NCBI GenBank assembly: GCA_016839995.1
Contig: JAEOTD010000130.1
Location: forward strand, 1-19,801
Source of the DNA: Candidatus Hermodarchaeota archaeon
GTDB taxonomy: Archaea > Asgardarchaeota > Hermodarchaeia > Hermodarchaeales > Hermodarchaeaceae
Length of the DNA: 19,801 nucleotides
Reading direction: 5' to 3'
Each line of letters opens with the position of its first letter. The first letter of the stretch is position 1. Below the pieces are notes generated by a model. It was given only the letters and a program-made list of their open reading frames with translations. It was not told the origin of the DNA and did no database searches. Below, piece after piece: positions 1-8,286 of the stretch. The position numbers and the translations under genes are program-made.

Positions 1-1185
1 GACGATGAGGTTGATGTTGGTGAGGATGCCGTTGGGGTTGGCGGTGTAGTCGTGGATGAGGAGTCCGCGGGGGGCTTCGAGGACGCCGACGCCGCGTCCG
101 CCTTTGATGGTGATGTTGGTCATGATGTCGGTGTTGGTGATGTCGGGGTCGGTGAGGAGTTCTTTGGTGCGTTCGACGGCGTAGAGGATTTCAATCATGC
201 GGGCGTAGTGGTAGAGGAAGGTGTGATCAGGGGTGTTGCCGAATTGGGCGCGGAATTTGGTGAGTTCGTCGTTGGCTTCGGGGGTGCTGATTTTGTCGGC
301 GACGTTGAGGCGGGCGAGGGGGCCGACGCGGTAGATGCCTTTGGGCCAGCCGTGGGGGAGGTAGAAGGGGAATTTAAGATAGCTGTAGTCTTCGACGTGT
401 TCGCCGATGTATTTGAGGTAGTCTTTGACGGGATATTCAGCGAGACGTTTGCCGTCACTATCGATCATGCGGACGGGTCCGTCGTAGAATTCGAGGTTGC
501 CGTTATTGACAAGCCCGACGTAGCCGGTTTTGAGTTCATCAAGGACTTCGACTTGTCCGAGGAGCGGTTGGACGACGGGGTAGAGTTCGTGGAAAAGGTT
601 GTAAGCTTCTTCGTTCCATTTGAGCATCTCATCACGTTCTTCTTCACTCAGAGGTTTTGAGATTCCACCTGCTTGTGAAGTTACAGGATGGATGGAACGT
701 CCACCGGTAACCTTGATGCCGTCTTGACCAATTTGTCGGAGCCTAATGACCTTCTTGACTAGGTCAGGGTTTTGTTTGAGAAGTGTGACCACGTGGCGTG
801 TTGATGGATCGCCATCGGGGATTAGAAGGTCGGGTGCTGCTAAATAGAAGAAGTGTAGCACATGTGAGTGCAACATTTGGTTTTGGTGCATGAGTTCGCG
901 GAGGAGTTTAGCAGTTCGAGGTGGATTGACTGCATAGAGGGCGTCAGCGGCTTTTGATGAGGTAAGGTGGTGGCTCACTGGACAGATGCCGCACATGCGT
1001 GTGGCTATGCGGTTAGCTTCTTCAACGGGTCGGTTTTGCATGAATTTTTCATAGCCACGTACATCCATGACCGAGAAGTGGGCTTTGGCGACGTTACCTT
1101 TTTCATCCAAATTAATCGTGATTGCTCCGTGTCCTTCTACACGCGAGACTGGTGCAATTGTTACGGTTTTTTTCTTTGAGCTCAT
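1..1185 (-). CDS. mvhA: [NiFe] hydrogenase large subunit, MvhA/F420-non-reducing type (C-terminus cut by window edge)
   Basis: This is the catalytic subunit of the hydrogenase that feeds H2 electrons through MvhG and MvhD to HdrA, in the cytoplasm. The frame is open from ATG at 1185 to base 1, giving 395 codons and no stop. RVEGHG lies at residues 15-20 and the first nickel-binding pair is in RMCGICP (C65, C68). A GGRGVGVLEAPRG block sits near residues 365-380. The second pair (DPCxxC) must lie beyond the window; family members are about 470 residues, so roughly 75 are missing. The ATG overlaps the mvhG stop as ATGA, which supports the start and translational coupling. Codon choice changes sharply inside the gene: roughly from base 600 down to base 1 almost every third position that can be C is C, unlike the first half and the rest of the operon. 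I see no frameshift. Confidence 0.93.
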   Translation of the reverse strand, partial: MSSKKKTVTIAPVSRVEGHGAITINLDEKGNVAKAHFSVMDVRGYEKFMQNRPVEEANRIATRMCGICPVSHHLTSSKAADALYAVNPPRTAKLLRELMHQNQMLHSHVLHFFYLAAPDLLIPDGDPSTRHVVTLLKQNPDLVKKVIRLRQIGQDGIKVTGGRSIHPVTSQAGGISKPLSEEERDEMLKWNEEAYNLFHELYPVVQPLLGQVEVLDELKTGYVGLVNNGNLEFYDGPVRMIDSDGKRLAEYPVKDYLKYIGEHVEDYSYLKFPFYLPHGWPKGIYRVGPLARLNVADKISTPEANDELTKFRAQFGNTPDHTFLYHYARMIEILYAVERTKELLTDPDITNTDIMTNITIKGGRGVGVLEAPRGLLIHDYTANPNGILTNINLIV

Positions 1186-2123
1186 GTTTTAGCCTCCGCT
1201 TTTTTAGTTTTGACCACGTTGGAGTGGACGGCTTTTTTGAAGGTGGAGTGGGCAAAGGTGAAGCGTAAATAGGTGCCAACAAGGTCGGGGATCTCTTTGA
1301 CGATTTGTTCAGGGTCTGGGGCTTTTGTGGGTTCCTGAATTACGATACTGCCGATGGCCCCGATCATTTGGGATGCTTGATCTTCGACTTTTGCGGTGGG
1401 TCCGAAACAGCCTCTGCATGGAGATAGGGCGGTTGGGCAACGGGCTTCACAGCCCGATTGGGTGCTGGGTCCTAGGCATTGATAGCCTTGTTCGAGGAGA
1501 CAGCGTTCGGTGAATACTTCATCGGTGCCCCAGCGTTTGAACTCGGTGACCGCTTTTTCTTCTTTGATTAGGGGACATTGGTCGCAGACGGTTTTTTCTT
1601 CGAGTTTGAATTCCTTGCCTTCCAGGAGACTGGTGACAAGTTCGGCAATGAGTTTTGGTGGTGGTGGGCAACCAGGGAGTACGTAGTCAATTTTAACGAA
1701 GTCATCGACTGGATGTAGTTCTTCGAGCATGGGGGGGACGATGCGGTTGGGGATAATTTTCTTAGGATTGACGGTGGATTTGGTGTTGATGTAGACTTCT
1801 TCCATGAGTTCGTCCTTGGTGTGCAAGTTGGCTAGTCCAGGGACACCGCCGAATGCGCTGCATGCTCCAAAGGCTACAAGGATTTGTGAGCGTTCTCTGA
1901 GCATTTTGAGCCGGTGAAGGTGTTCTTCGTTGCGGACGCCGCCGGAGACAAAACCTACTGTTACGCCTTCTTTGGGGGGTTCGCGGTGGTCCATGAGGAC
2001 TTGGATGTATTTGAGGTCGATGGCATCGAGGACGTCTGCGAGGGCTAGGTGTAGGTCGAGGATGGCGATTTCGCAGCCAGAACAAATGCTGAGGGTTTCC
2101 ACTGCGAGGCTTGGTTTTGTCAT
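1182..2123 (-). CDS. mvhG: [NiFe] hydrogenase small subunit, MvhG type
   Basis: Electron-transfer subunit that carries iron-sulfur clusters between the NiFe site of MvhA and MvhD. It has 313 residues. The proximal-cluster motif is CSGCE at residues 14-18, followed by GACSAFGG and LPGCPPPP. The C-terminal half is cysteine-rich (CDQCP, then a run ending SPCRGCFGP), as expected for further [4Fe-4S] clusters. There is no twin-arginine signal peptide, in keeping with the cytoplasmic Mvh group rather than the membrane-bound uptake hydrogenases. The ATG at 2123 comes one base after the mvhD stop, and its own TGA overlaps the mvhA ATG. Gene order D-G-A is the usual Mvh order. Confidence 0.93.
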   Translation of the reverse strand: MTKPSLAVETLSICSGCEIAILDLHLALADVLDAIDLKYIQVLMDHREPPKEGVTVGFVSGGVRNEEHLHRLKMLRERSQILVAFGACSAFGGVPGLANLHTKDELMEEVYINTKSTVNPKKIIPNRIVPPMLEELHPVDDFVKIDYVLPGCPPPPKLIAELVTSLLEGKEFKLEEKTVCDQCPLIKEEKAVTEFKRWGTDEVFTERCLLEQGYQCLGPSTQSGCEARCPTALSPCRGCFGPTAKVEDQASQMIGAIGSIVIQEPTKAPDPEQIVKEIPDLVGTYLRFTFAHSTFKKAVHSNVVKTKKAEAKT

Positions 2124-2124
2124 G

Positions 2125-2559
2125 TTATTCGGGTCCTCCGTTTGCTAGCGGATTGGGTCCTAAAAGCTTAATCTCATTTACGAATGACTTCATGGTGTCG
2201 GCGAATTTGTGCCCTTCTGCAGCTGAAATCCATTCTAGCCGGAGTCTTTCGGGCTCGAGGCCGATTTCTTTGAGGTATTCTTTGAGAAGGGCAACGCGTC
2301 GTGAAGTCTGGTAGTTGCCTGAGATGTAGTGGCAGTCGCCGAAGTGGCATCCAGCGATGAGGACGCCGTCGGCTTTGAGTTTGAGGGCACGTAAAATGAA
2401 TTGGGGGTCGACACGCCCGCTGCAATTGACACGGATAACGCGGGCGTTGGCGGGATATTGGATTCGGGAGGTTCCCGCCATGTCAGCTCCAGCGTAGCTG
2501 CACCAGCGGCAGGCGAAGCAGACGATTTTTGGTTCCCAGTCTTTGTCGGTCATGGTCAT
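2125..2559 (-). CDS. mvhD: MvhD, [2Fe-2S] link between hydrogenase and heterodisulfide reductase
   Basis: Small iron-sulfur protein (144 residues) that passes electrons from MvhG to HdrA in the bifurcating complex. Cysteines visible are C14, C17 and C20 in VCFACRWCSYAGAD, C46 in VNCSGRVDP, and C71 and C76 in AGCHFGDCHY, the set expected for this family. The frame stays open upstream to 2673, but that extension lies inside the hdrA C-terminus and looks nothing like MvhD. The ATG at 2559 overlaps the hdrA TGA as ATGA and gives the family's usual length. A second in-frame ATG at 2553 is a minor alternative. Confidence 0.92.
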   Translation of the reverse strand: MTMTDKDWEPKIVCFACRWCSYAGADMAGTSRIQYPANARVIRVNCSGRVDPQFILRALKLKADGVLIAGCHFGDCHYISGNYQTSRRVALLKEYLKEIGLEPERLRLEWISAAEGHKFADTMKSFVNEIKLLGPNPLANGGPE

Positions 2560-4526
2560 TTCGCTTCCTGAAAGAGGGCGTCGAGTTGGGCGATAATTTG
2601 TTCCATGGTGAAGTGTTGGGGTGCGATTGCCTGGTTGGGACAAGCGGCGGCGCAAGTGCCACAGCCTTTGCATTGGGCTTCGGTGACTTGAGCACGATCA
2701 TCTACTACTTTAACCGCGTCATAGGGACATGAGGCTTCGCAGATGCCACACCCGGCACAAAGGTCTTCGTTGACGACGGCAGCATAGGGTTGAACTTTCA
2801 CATGTCCAGCAACGACCATGCCGAGGGCGCTGGCAGCGGCACCTTTTGCTTGAGCAACGGAATCAGGGATATCTTTGGGACCCTGAGCTGCCCCCGCGAT
2901 GAAGATACCATCAGTATTGGTTTCAACGGGACGGAGTTTGGGATGAGCTTCTAAGAGGAAGCCATCAGCGCTACGTTGAAGACCGAGGACACGAGCAAGG
3001 TCAGGGAGACCTTTGGGTGCCTCAATGCCACAGGATAAGACGACGATGTCAGCCTCTGCCTCCACTGGTTGAGCAAGAAATGTATCTTCGGCTCGAACAA
3101 CGATTTTATCAGAGTCGAAGGATCCACGCACTTCGGAGACTCGACCACGGACAAAGGTCACACCATGTTCTCGTGCTGTTGTTTCGTAGAATTCTTCATA
3201 GCCTTTTCCAAAGGCGCGCATATCAATGTAGAAAATGGTGACTTGGATATCGGGATATTTTTCGCGGATTTGCCGCGCTTGTTTTAGTGCAGCCATACAG
3301 CAGACACGGGAGCAATAGGCATTGTAGCGCTCGTTGCGTGAGCCCACACATTGGATGTAGGCGACGTGTTTGGGTTTCTTCATGGTGGAGGGGCGGAGAA
3401 TCTTGCCTTCAGTGGGTCCGGCAGCACTGAGCATGCGTTCCATTTCAAGGTTGGTCATTACATCGGGATACTTGCCATAGCCATATTCGAGCTGTTTCAT
3501 GGCATCAAAGAGTTCGAAGCCGGTGGCGACAATAATGGCACCAATGTCGAGTTCTAGGATTTCCGGCTTCATTTCATAATTAATGGCTTCGGCTTCGCAG
3601 GCATCTTTGCATTTGCCACACGCAATGGGGGTCATGCCTAAACAGTGGTCAGTGTCAAGGACATAGGCATTGGGGACCGCTTGAGCAAAGGGAATGTAGA
3701 TGGCTTTGCGCCAACCGAGACCCGAGTTGAATTCGTCGGGAACATTCACAGGGCATACTTCAAGGCAGTCAGCACACGCCGTGCATTTGTCTTCGATGAC
3801 ATATTTTGGCTTCTTTTCAACTTTGACCTTGAAGTTGCCAACAAAGCCTTCAACTTCACGCACTTCGCTGTAGGTAAGTAATTCGATATTTGGATGCTGT
3901 CCAACTAGGCTCATCTTGGGTGTGAGAATACAACTGCTACAGTCAAGGGTTGGAAACGTCTTGTCGAGTTGGGCCATGTGTCCACCAATGCTGGCTTCTT
4001 TTTCAACGAGGTACACTTTGTAGCCTGCATCTGCAATATCGAGGGCGGCTTGGATGCCAGAGATACCAGCGCCAACGACGAGGACATTGGCTTTAACATC
4101 AACTTCTTTTTGTTCGAGGGGCTCAAGTTCAGCTGCCCGGGCGACAGCCATTTTCACAAGGTCCTTGGCTTTTTCGAGAGCGGCTTCTTCTTCGTGTGTG
4201 TGAACCCAAGAGCAGTGTTCGCGGATATTGGACATATCAAAGAAGAATGGATTCAATCCTACATTCTCAAGGACTCGCCGAAAGGTGGGTTCATGAAGGG
4301 TTGGGCTGCAGGCGGCGACGACCACACGGTTTAATCCTTTTTCACGCGCACGTTCCTTGATGAGATCTTGCCCTGGATCTGAACACATATACCGATAGTC
4401 TTCAGCTACAATCACGTGGGGGAGTGTGGCAGCATATTCTACCAGTTTGGGTATGTCGATTACACCTGCAATGTTTGATCCGCAGTGGCAGATGAAGACA
4501 CCGATTTTGGGTTGTTCGGTTGACAT
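2556..4526 (-). CDS. hdrA: CoB-CoM heterodisulfide reductase-type subunit A (FAD, multi-cluster)
   Basis: The flavoprotein of the Hdr complex and, in characterised relatives, the site of flavin-based electron bifurcation between ferredoxin and heterodisulfide. The 656 residues show the full HdrA layout. The N-terminal domain carries FICHCG, YMCSDPG, AACSP and EHCSW. The FAD-binding fold has GAGISG near residue 152 and GGHM..LDKTFPTLDCSSC near 181-199. An inserted ferredoxin domain follows (CTACADCLEVCPVNVP, then CGKCKDACEAEAI). A C-terminal 2x[4Fe-4S] ferredoxin (CAGCGICEASCP, CKGCGTCAAACP) ends the protein. I chose ATG 4526 (MSTEQPK), 8 bases after the korC stop. A GTG at 4538 overlapping that stop would add four residues. 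The length is ordinary, with no selenocysteine or fusion. It lies between kor genes and mvhDGA, so the Kor and Hdr/Mvh subunits are probably co-expressed. Confidence 0.95.
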   Translation of the reverse strand: MSTEQPKIGVFICHCGSNIAGVIDIPKLVEYAATLPHVIVAEDYRYMCSDPGQDLIKERAREKGLNRVVVAACSPTLHEPTFRRVLENVGLNPFFFDMSNIREHCSWVHTHEEEAALEKAKDLVKMAVARAAELEPLEQKEVDVKANVLVVGAGISGIQAALDIADAGYKVYLVEKEASIGGHMAQLDKTFPTLDCSSCILTPKMSLVGQHPNIELLTYSEVREVEGFVGNFKVKVEKKPKYVIEDKCTACADCLEVCPVNVPDEFNSGLGWRKAIYIPFAQAVPNAYVLDTDHCLGMTPIACGKCKDACEAEAINYEMKPEILELDIGAIIVATGFELFDAMKQLEYGYGKYPDVMTNLEMERMLSAAGPTEGKILRPSTMKKPKHVAYIQCVGSRNERYNAYCSRVCCMAALKQARQIREKYPDIQVTIFYIDMRAFGKGYEEFYETTAREHGVTFVRGRVSEVRGSFDSDKIVVRAEDTFLAQPVEAEADIVVLSCGIEAPKGLPDLARVLGLQRSADGFLLEAHPKLRPVETNTDGIFIAGAAQGPKDIPDSVAQAKGAAASALGMVVAGHVKVQPYAAVVNEDLCAGCGICEASCPYDAVKVVDDRAQVTEAQCKGCGTCAAACPNQAIAPQHFTMEQIIAQLDALFQEAK

Positions 4527-4534
4527 AGGATTTC

Positions 4535-5098
4535 TCACTTCTTTTGGGTTGATTTTTCCATGGCTTCTTGTCCGAGTTGCATTCCCTCGTCGAAGGCACG
4601 GAGGTTCAAGTCTTTGTATTTTGGAAAGGCATTGGCGATTGCTTTGCGCATCCCTTCAGGGCTGACAACCTTAGAGATTGCTGTGAAAGCACCGAGCATC
4701 ACAACGTTTGTCACTAAGGGATTTTTGAGAACTTGATGAGCGGTAGTAGCAGCGGGTACTTCATACACCTGCACGCCCGCCTTAATTTTCCCCGCTTTTA
4801 CTAAGTCGGAGTCAATAATGACAATGCCTCCTTCGGACAAATCATCTTTGTATTTGTGAAACGCATCATTGGACAAGGCGACCATCACGTGGGGAGTTAA
4901 CACAAGGGGATAGTCGACAGGATTGTCTGAGATGATTACTTCAGCTTTACAAGCACTTCCACGGGATTCAGGCCCATATGAGGCTGTTTGTACCGCTTCT
5001 TTGCCATCGTGAATGGTTGCGGCTTCACCGATAATCACGGCTGATTTTATGATGCCTTGTCCGCCTAATCCACCGAGTCGAATTTCTGTTCGTGCCAT
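4535..5098 (-). CDS. korC: 2-oxoacid:ferredoxin oxidoreductase gamma subunit
   Basis: Gamma subunit of a four-subunit 2-oxoacid:ferredoxin oxidoreductase, most like the 2-oxoglutarate type (KorC). It has 187 residues. The family signature RLGGLGGQGI opens the protein (residues 6-16), and ASYGPESRGSACKAEVIIS follows near residues 39-57. ATG 5098 has a GGTGA Shine-Dalgarno site 8 bases upstream. The frame continues to a GTG at 5110 that overlaps the korB stop, but the ATG with its own ribosome site is the better start. Substrate choice (2-oxoglutarate against branched-chain or other 2-oxoacids) cannot be settled from sequence alone. Confidence 0.9.
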   Translation of the reverse strand: MARTEIRLGGLGGQGIIKSAVIIGEAATIHDGKEAVQTASYGPESRGSACKAEVIISDNPVDYPLVLTPHVMVALSNDAFHKYKDDLSEGGIVIIDSDLVKAGKIKAGVQVYEVPAATTAHQVLKNPLVTNVVMLGAFTAISKVVSPEGMRKAIANAFPKYKDLNLRAFDEGMQLGQEAMEKSTQKK

Positions 5099-5106
5099 TT
5101 GATGTT

Positions 5107-5955
5107 TCACCTTTGTTGTAGTGTTTCAGCTTGTTTTGCGAGTAGGTCAGTGAATTCGGGTTTTTCAGTATCGACAAATTCTCCGCACACGATGCGAGTT
5201 CGGTAGTCGATTTCTGCTTTCATGGGATCGGTGAAGTTACGGATGACTGAGAGTTCGCGGTATTTTTTCATGACGTCAAGACCGGAACCGTGGCGGTTAT
5301 ATCGGTCATAGAGGGTGGGGCAGGGGGAGATGACTTCAATGAATTTGAAGCCCTTCTTTTGCAAGGCTTTTTCGATGGATTTGGTAAGACGTCTAGCGTG
5401 AAGGGCGGTCCATCGTGCGACAAAGACGGCGCCTGAAGCTGCTGCGACGCTGACAAGGTTGAATGGGTGTTCGATGTTTCCATCGGGTGAGGTTACCGTG
5501 ATGGCGCTGTCTGGGGTGGTGGGACCCATTTGCCCACCAGTCATGCCATAGTTGAAGTTGTTGATGCAGAGTACAAGCATGTCGACGTTACGGCGAGCAG
5601 CATGAATGAAGTGGTTTCCTCCAATGGCGAATAGGTCTCCATCTCCACTGATGACAACGGGATTTAGGTCAGGGTTTGCTACTTTGACTCCACTGGCGAA
5701 GGCAATGGCGCGTCCGTGTGTGGTGTGGTAACCATCGGCGGCAAAATATCCGCTTGCGCGCCCGGTGCAGCCAATGCCACTAATAACGACTAGTCTATCG
5801 ATGTCATAGTTGAGACTGCGGAGTGCGTTGGCAAAGGCGTTTAGTACGGTGCCGATGCCACAGGCACTGCAGAAGATGTGGGGGAGTCGGTCTCTACGGA
5901 TGTAATCGAGGATTGGGTGTTCTCCTTCTGTTATGGTTTTAGGGGTGGTTGTCAA
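5107..5955 (-). CDS. korB: 2-oxoacid:ferredoxin oxidoreductase beta subunit (thiamine diphosphate)
   Basis: Beta subunit that binds thiamine diphosphate and the catalytic-side [4Fe-4S] cluster. It oxidatively decarboxylates a 2-oxoacid (probably 2-oxoglutarate) to the acyl-CoA and reduces ferredoxin. There are 282 residues. The diphosphate/Mg motif runs from SGDGDLFAIGGNH (residues 103-115) to CINNFNYGMTGGQ (130-142). Four cysteines fit the cluster: C29 and C32 in FCSACGIG, C63 in GIGCTGRASG and C212 in SPCPTLYDRYN. No ATG lies near the expected N-terminus. A TTG at 5955 overlaps the korA stop (TTGA) and has a GGAGG site 8 bases upstream, so I take TTG as the start. Confidence 0.93.
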   Translation of the reverse strand: MTTTPKTITEGEHPILDYIRRDRLPHIFCSACGIGTVLNAFANALRSLNYDIDRLVVISGIGCTGRASGYFAADGYHTTHGRAIAFASGVKVANPDLNPVVISGDGDLFAIGGNHFIHAARRNVDMLVLCINNFNYGMTGGQMGPTTPDSAITVTSPDGNIEHPFNLVSVAAASGAVFVARWTALHARRLTKSIEKALQKKGFKFIEVISPCPTLYDRYNRHGSGLDVMKKYRELSVIRNFTDPMKAEIDYRTRIVCGEFVDTEKPEFTDLLAKQAETLQQR

Positions 5956-7100
5956 TCAATGCGCCTCCTGATTTCTTTCATGAGTTCATCGGGGGAGTGG
6001 GGGCTGCCACAGACCCGCGGGATTAAGTGTACGGGTATTTCGTGTCGAATCACACGTTCTACCTCGCCCACTAACTGTCCGTAATTAAGTTCAGCAACAA
6101 GGACATGTTGAGCATTACTAGCAGCTATTTTCAACTGCTCCTTTGGAAATGGCCAAACGGTAATGGGTCGAAAGAGCCCGATTTTCATTCCCTTTGCTCG
6201 GGCATCCTTGACTGCTCGCATTGCTGTACGTGCTTCGCCTCCATAGGCGACAACAAGAACTTCGGCATCCTCTGTTTCGGTTAATTCGGCTTCAGTGATT
6301 TTGTCTACGTTCTTTCTGATTTTGTCACAAAGCCTTGGGACTAGGGCGAGTTGGGCTGCATCATCCATGACTGGGTATCCACGTTCGTCATGAGTGAGTC
6401 CGGTGGCGTAGAAGTGATAACCTTCACCAAAGGTGGCCATGGGGGGAACGAGATCAGCATCCGCTTTGAATGGGAGATACTCCTCGGGGGGAACCGTGGG
6501 TTTTTTCCGGTTTACAATTTTGATTTCATCTTCGGGGGGAATGACCAATCGTTCACGCATATGCCCGATGATTTCATCGGCTAATACAAAGGTTGGCACC
6601 CGAAATTGCTCTGATAGGTTGAAGGCTTTAATTGTGAGGTCAAACATTTCTTGGACAGATGAAGGGATTAGCGCAATAATTTCATAATCGCCATGACTTC
6701 CCCATTTGGCTTGCATGATGTCGCTTTGACTAGCTTCTGTGGGTTGTCCAGTGGAGGGGCCACCTCGCATCACATTGACTAAGACCATGGGTGTTTCAGT
6801 CATTACCGCTAGCCCAATGGTTTCATTCATGAGGCTGACTCCTGGCCCGGATGTGGCGGTCATGGATTTAACGCCGGAATAGGATGCTCCGACAACGGCA
6901 GTGCAGGAGGCGATTTCATCTTCCATTTGGATGTAGCGTCCACCGATACGTGGGAGTCGATAAGCCATACGTTCAGCAATTTCAGTGGCTGGTGTGATGG
7001 GATACCCTGCAAAGAAGCGGCAACCTGCAGCGAGTGCGCCTTCTGCAGCGGCGATGTCGCCTTGTGTGAATATTTCCCCCGTTAATACTGCTTTTTGCAT
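5952..7100 (-). CDS. korA: 2-oxoacid:ferredoxin oxidoreductase alpha subunit
   Basis: Alpha subunit (382 residues) that forms the active site with KorB. The N-terminal pyrimidine-binding type domain shows EGALAAGCRFFAGYPITPATEIAE, with MEDEIASCTAVVGASYSG and MTATSGPGVSLMNE further on. These are typical of KorA/VorB-type subunits. The C-terminal domain contains VVAYGGEARTAMRAV and LFRPITVWPFPKEQL. ATG 7100 shares a base with the korD stop (TGATG). A GTG one codon upstream is a trivial alternative. The four subunits are in order delta-alpha-beta-gamma. The PITPATEIAE and FRPITVWPFP blocks favour the 2-oxoglutarate group over pyruvate enzymes; that is family knowledge, not a measured specificity. 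Confidence 0.93.
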   Translation of the reverse strand: MQKAVLTGEIFTQGDIAAAEGALAAGCRFFAGYPITPATEIAERMAYRLPRIGGRYIQMEDEIASCTAVVGASYSGVKSMTATSGPGVSLMNETIGLAVMTETPMVLVNVMRGGPSTGQPTEASQSDIMQAKWGSHGDYEIIALIPSSVQEMFDLTIKAFNLSEQFRVPTFVLADEIIGHMRERLVIPPEDEIKIVNRKKPTVPPEEYLPFKADADLVPPMATFGEGYHFYATGLTHDERGYPVMDDAAQLALVPRLCDKIRKNVDKITEAELTETEDAEVLVVAYGGEARTAMRAVKDARAKGMKIGLFRPITVWPFPKEQLKIAASNAQHVLVAELNYGQLVGEVERVIRHEIPVHLIPRVCGSPHSPDELMKEIRRRID

Positions 7101-7393
7101 CACTTGCGACCCCTTTTGGTTGTTGTTTTGGTTTTCTTTTCTTCAACATGAATTGCAAAATCGGGGCAGATTGCTTCACACAGCCCGCATCCAACACAGC
7201 GGTCGATATTGGTAGCTTCGGGCGGATAGTAACCCTTTGAGTTGAATGTTGTTGATTTTTCAAGCACCTCGCGGGGGCAGAAGGTGTAACAGAATCCACA
7301 GCCCTTGCACCAGTCCTCATTGACGACTATTTCGTATTTCGTTGTGGTTTCCTCCTCTGGTACAATGGGACTTCGTTCCTGCCTTGTCAACAT
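7100..7393 (-). CDS. korD: 2-oxoacid:ferredoxin oxidoreductase delta subunit (2x[4Fe-4S] ferredoxin)
   Basis: Ferredoxin-like delta subunit (97 residues) that passes electrons out of the KorAB core. There are two classical CxxCxxCxxxCP motifs: C29/C32/C35/C39 (CKGCGFCYTFCP) and C66/C69/C72/C76 (CVGCGLCEAICP). The tail is short, lysine-rich and basic. ATG 7393 overlaps the hdrB stop as TGATG, and the stop overlaps korA in the same way, so translation is probably coupled across hdrB-korD-korA. The frame extends three bases to a GTG. Because it sits beside hdrB and hdrC, it could also interact with the Hdr module, but that is inference. Confidence 0.92.
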   Translation of the reverse strand: MLTRQERSPIVPEEETTTKYEIVVNEDWCKGCGFCYTFCPREVLEKSTTFNSKGYYPPEATNIDRCVGCGLCEAICPDFAIHVEEKKTKTTTKRGRK

Positions 7394-8286
7394 CACACGC
7401 TCATCCCAATTTTTTCTAAGAATGGTGCAACAGAAATGAAGTGCTTGTCCAGCCCCATTTGCTTCGGCGTAAATCCTTGGGCAAGGCCTAATAGCTGGGT
7501 GTAGTAGAGGACTGGAATTTGGTAATCTGTGCCGAAGTGTTTGTTTACTTGCATTTGTCCTAGATCAAATTGTAGGTGACAGAAGTTGCAGACATTGACC
7601 ATCGCGTCAATCTTGGCTTCTTTCATGGCTTCGAGTTTCTCTCGAACCATGTCTAGCGAAACCTCTAGTTCTGCGGATCGTAATCCGCCACCCGCGCCAC
7701 AGCACATATCCTTGAGTTTGTAATCGACAACGGTTCCACCAACGGTTTCGACCAGTTCATCGACCAGTGTGAAGTCTTCGACTACGCCCCAAGGTCGAAT
7801 ATCGCTGGGTTTGAGTAAATGGCATCCGATATGGATGGCAAACCGTGCGTCTATGGGGTTCTCAACAGTTTCTTCAATGGCATCCTTGCCAATATCGTTG
7901 TAGAGCACCTCAACAAGGTGCTTGGCTGTAATGGTGCCTTTGAATTGATGTCCCGTGCCTTTCAGGATCTTATTGACTCGTTTGCGAGTTTCCTCATCTT
8001 TGAGGTCATCTACCCCAGCAATGAGCGTGCCATAGCATCCATTACATAAAACAAGAATATCTAAGCCATTTTCTTCAGCGAGTGCAAGATTTCGGGCTGT
8101 GATTGAAAGCCATGTGGCTTTGTCAAAGGATTTAATGACCCCAGGTGCGGGGCAGCATGAGGCGCCTTTCATTTCAACGAGTTCGATATCAAGCTTTGGG
8201 GCTATCAGGCGGGTTGCGGCTTCAATTTGGGGGAGCCGGTTGGGGATAACGCATCCGAGGAAGAAACTGTAGCTATGTTTCACCAT
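7393..8286 (-). CDS. hdrB: Heterodisulfide reductase subunit B (CCG domains)
   Basis: Catalytic subunit that reduces a disulfide on non-cubane iron-sulfur clusters in characterised HdrABC complexes. It has 297 residues with two complete CCG domains. The first is C12, C44-C45 (GASCCPAPG) and C81/C84 (LVLCNGCYG). The second is C155 (IHIGCHLLKPSD), C195-C196 (DMCCGAGGG) and C233/C236 (VCNFCHLQFD). All cluster ligands are therefore present, so an active reductase is plausible. ATG 8286 has AAGGAG upstream and overlaps the end of hdrC by 14 bases. The frame runs back to 8322 inside hdrC, but that extra stretch is unlike HdrB. No coenzyme M or coenzyme B genes are in view, so the natural disulfide is unknown. 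Confidence 0.94.
   Translation of the reverse strand: MVKHSYSFFLGCVIPNRLPQIEAATRLIAPKLDIELVEMKGASCCPAPGVIKSFDKATWLSITARNLALAEENGLDILVLCNGCYGTLIAGVDDLKDEETRKRVNKILKGTGHQFKGTITAKHLVEVLYNDIGKDAIEETVENPIDARFAIHIGCHLLKPSDIRPWGVVEDFTLVDELVETVGGTVVDYKLKDMCCGAGGGLRSAELEVSLDMVREKLEAMKEAKIDAMVNVCNFCHLQFDLGQMQVNKHFGTDYQIPVLYYTQLLGLAQGFTPKQMGLDKHFISVAPFLEKIGMSV

Noticed and set aside
195..647. Short minus-strand frames that could suggest a broken mvhA
   Set aside because: The correct minus-strand frame from 1185 is open without a stop to base 1, so there is no frameshift. It simply runs off the window.
52..660. A 202-codon plus-strand reading frame and other long frames at the left edge
   Set aside because: They lie antisense to mvhA and exist because mvhA uses C at third positions there; the composition (Gly/Val/Asp/Phe runs) is that of a shadow frame.
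2560..2673. Longer MvhD with 38 extra N-terminal residues
   Set aside because: The extension is antisense-free but lies in the hdrA coding end and is unlike MvhD; the ATGA overlap start gives the family length.
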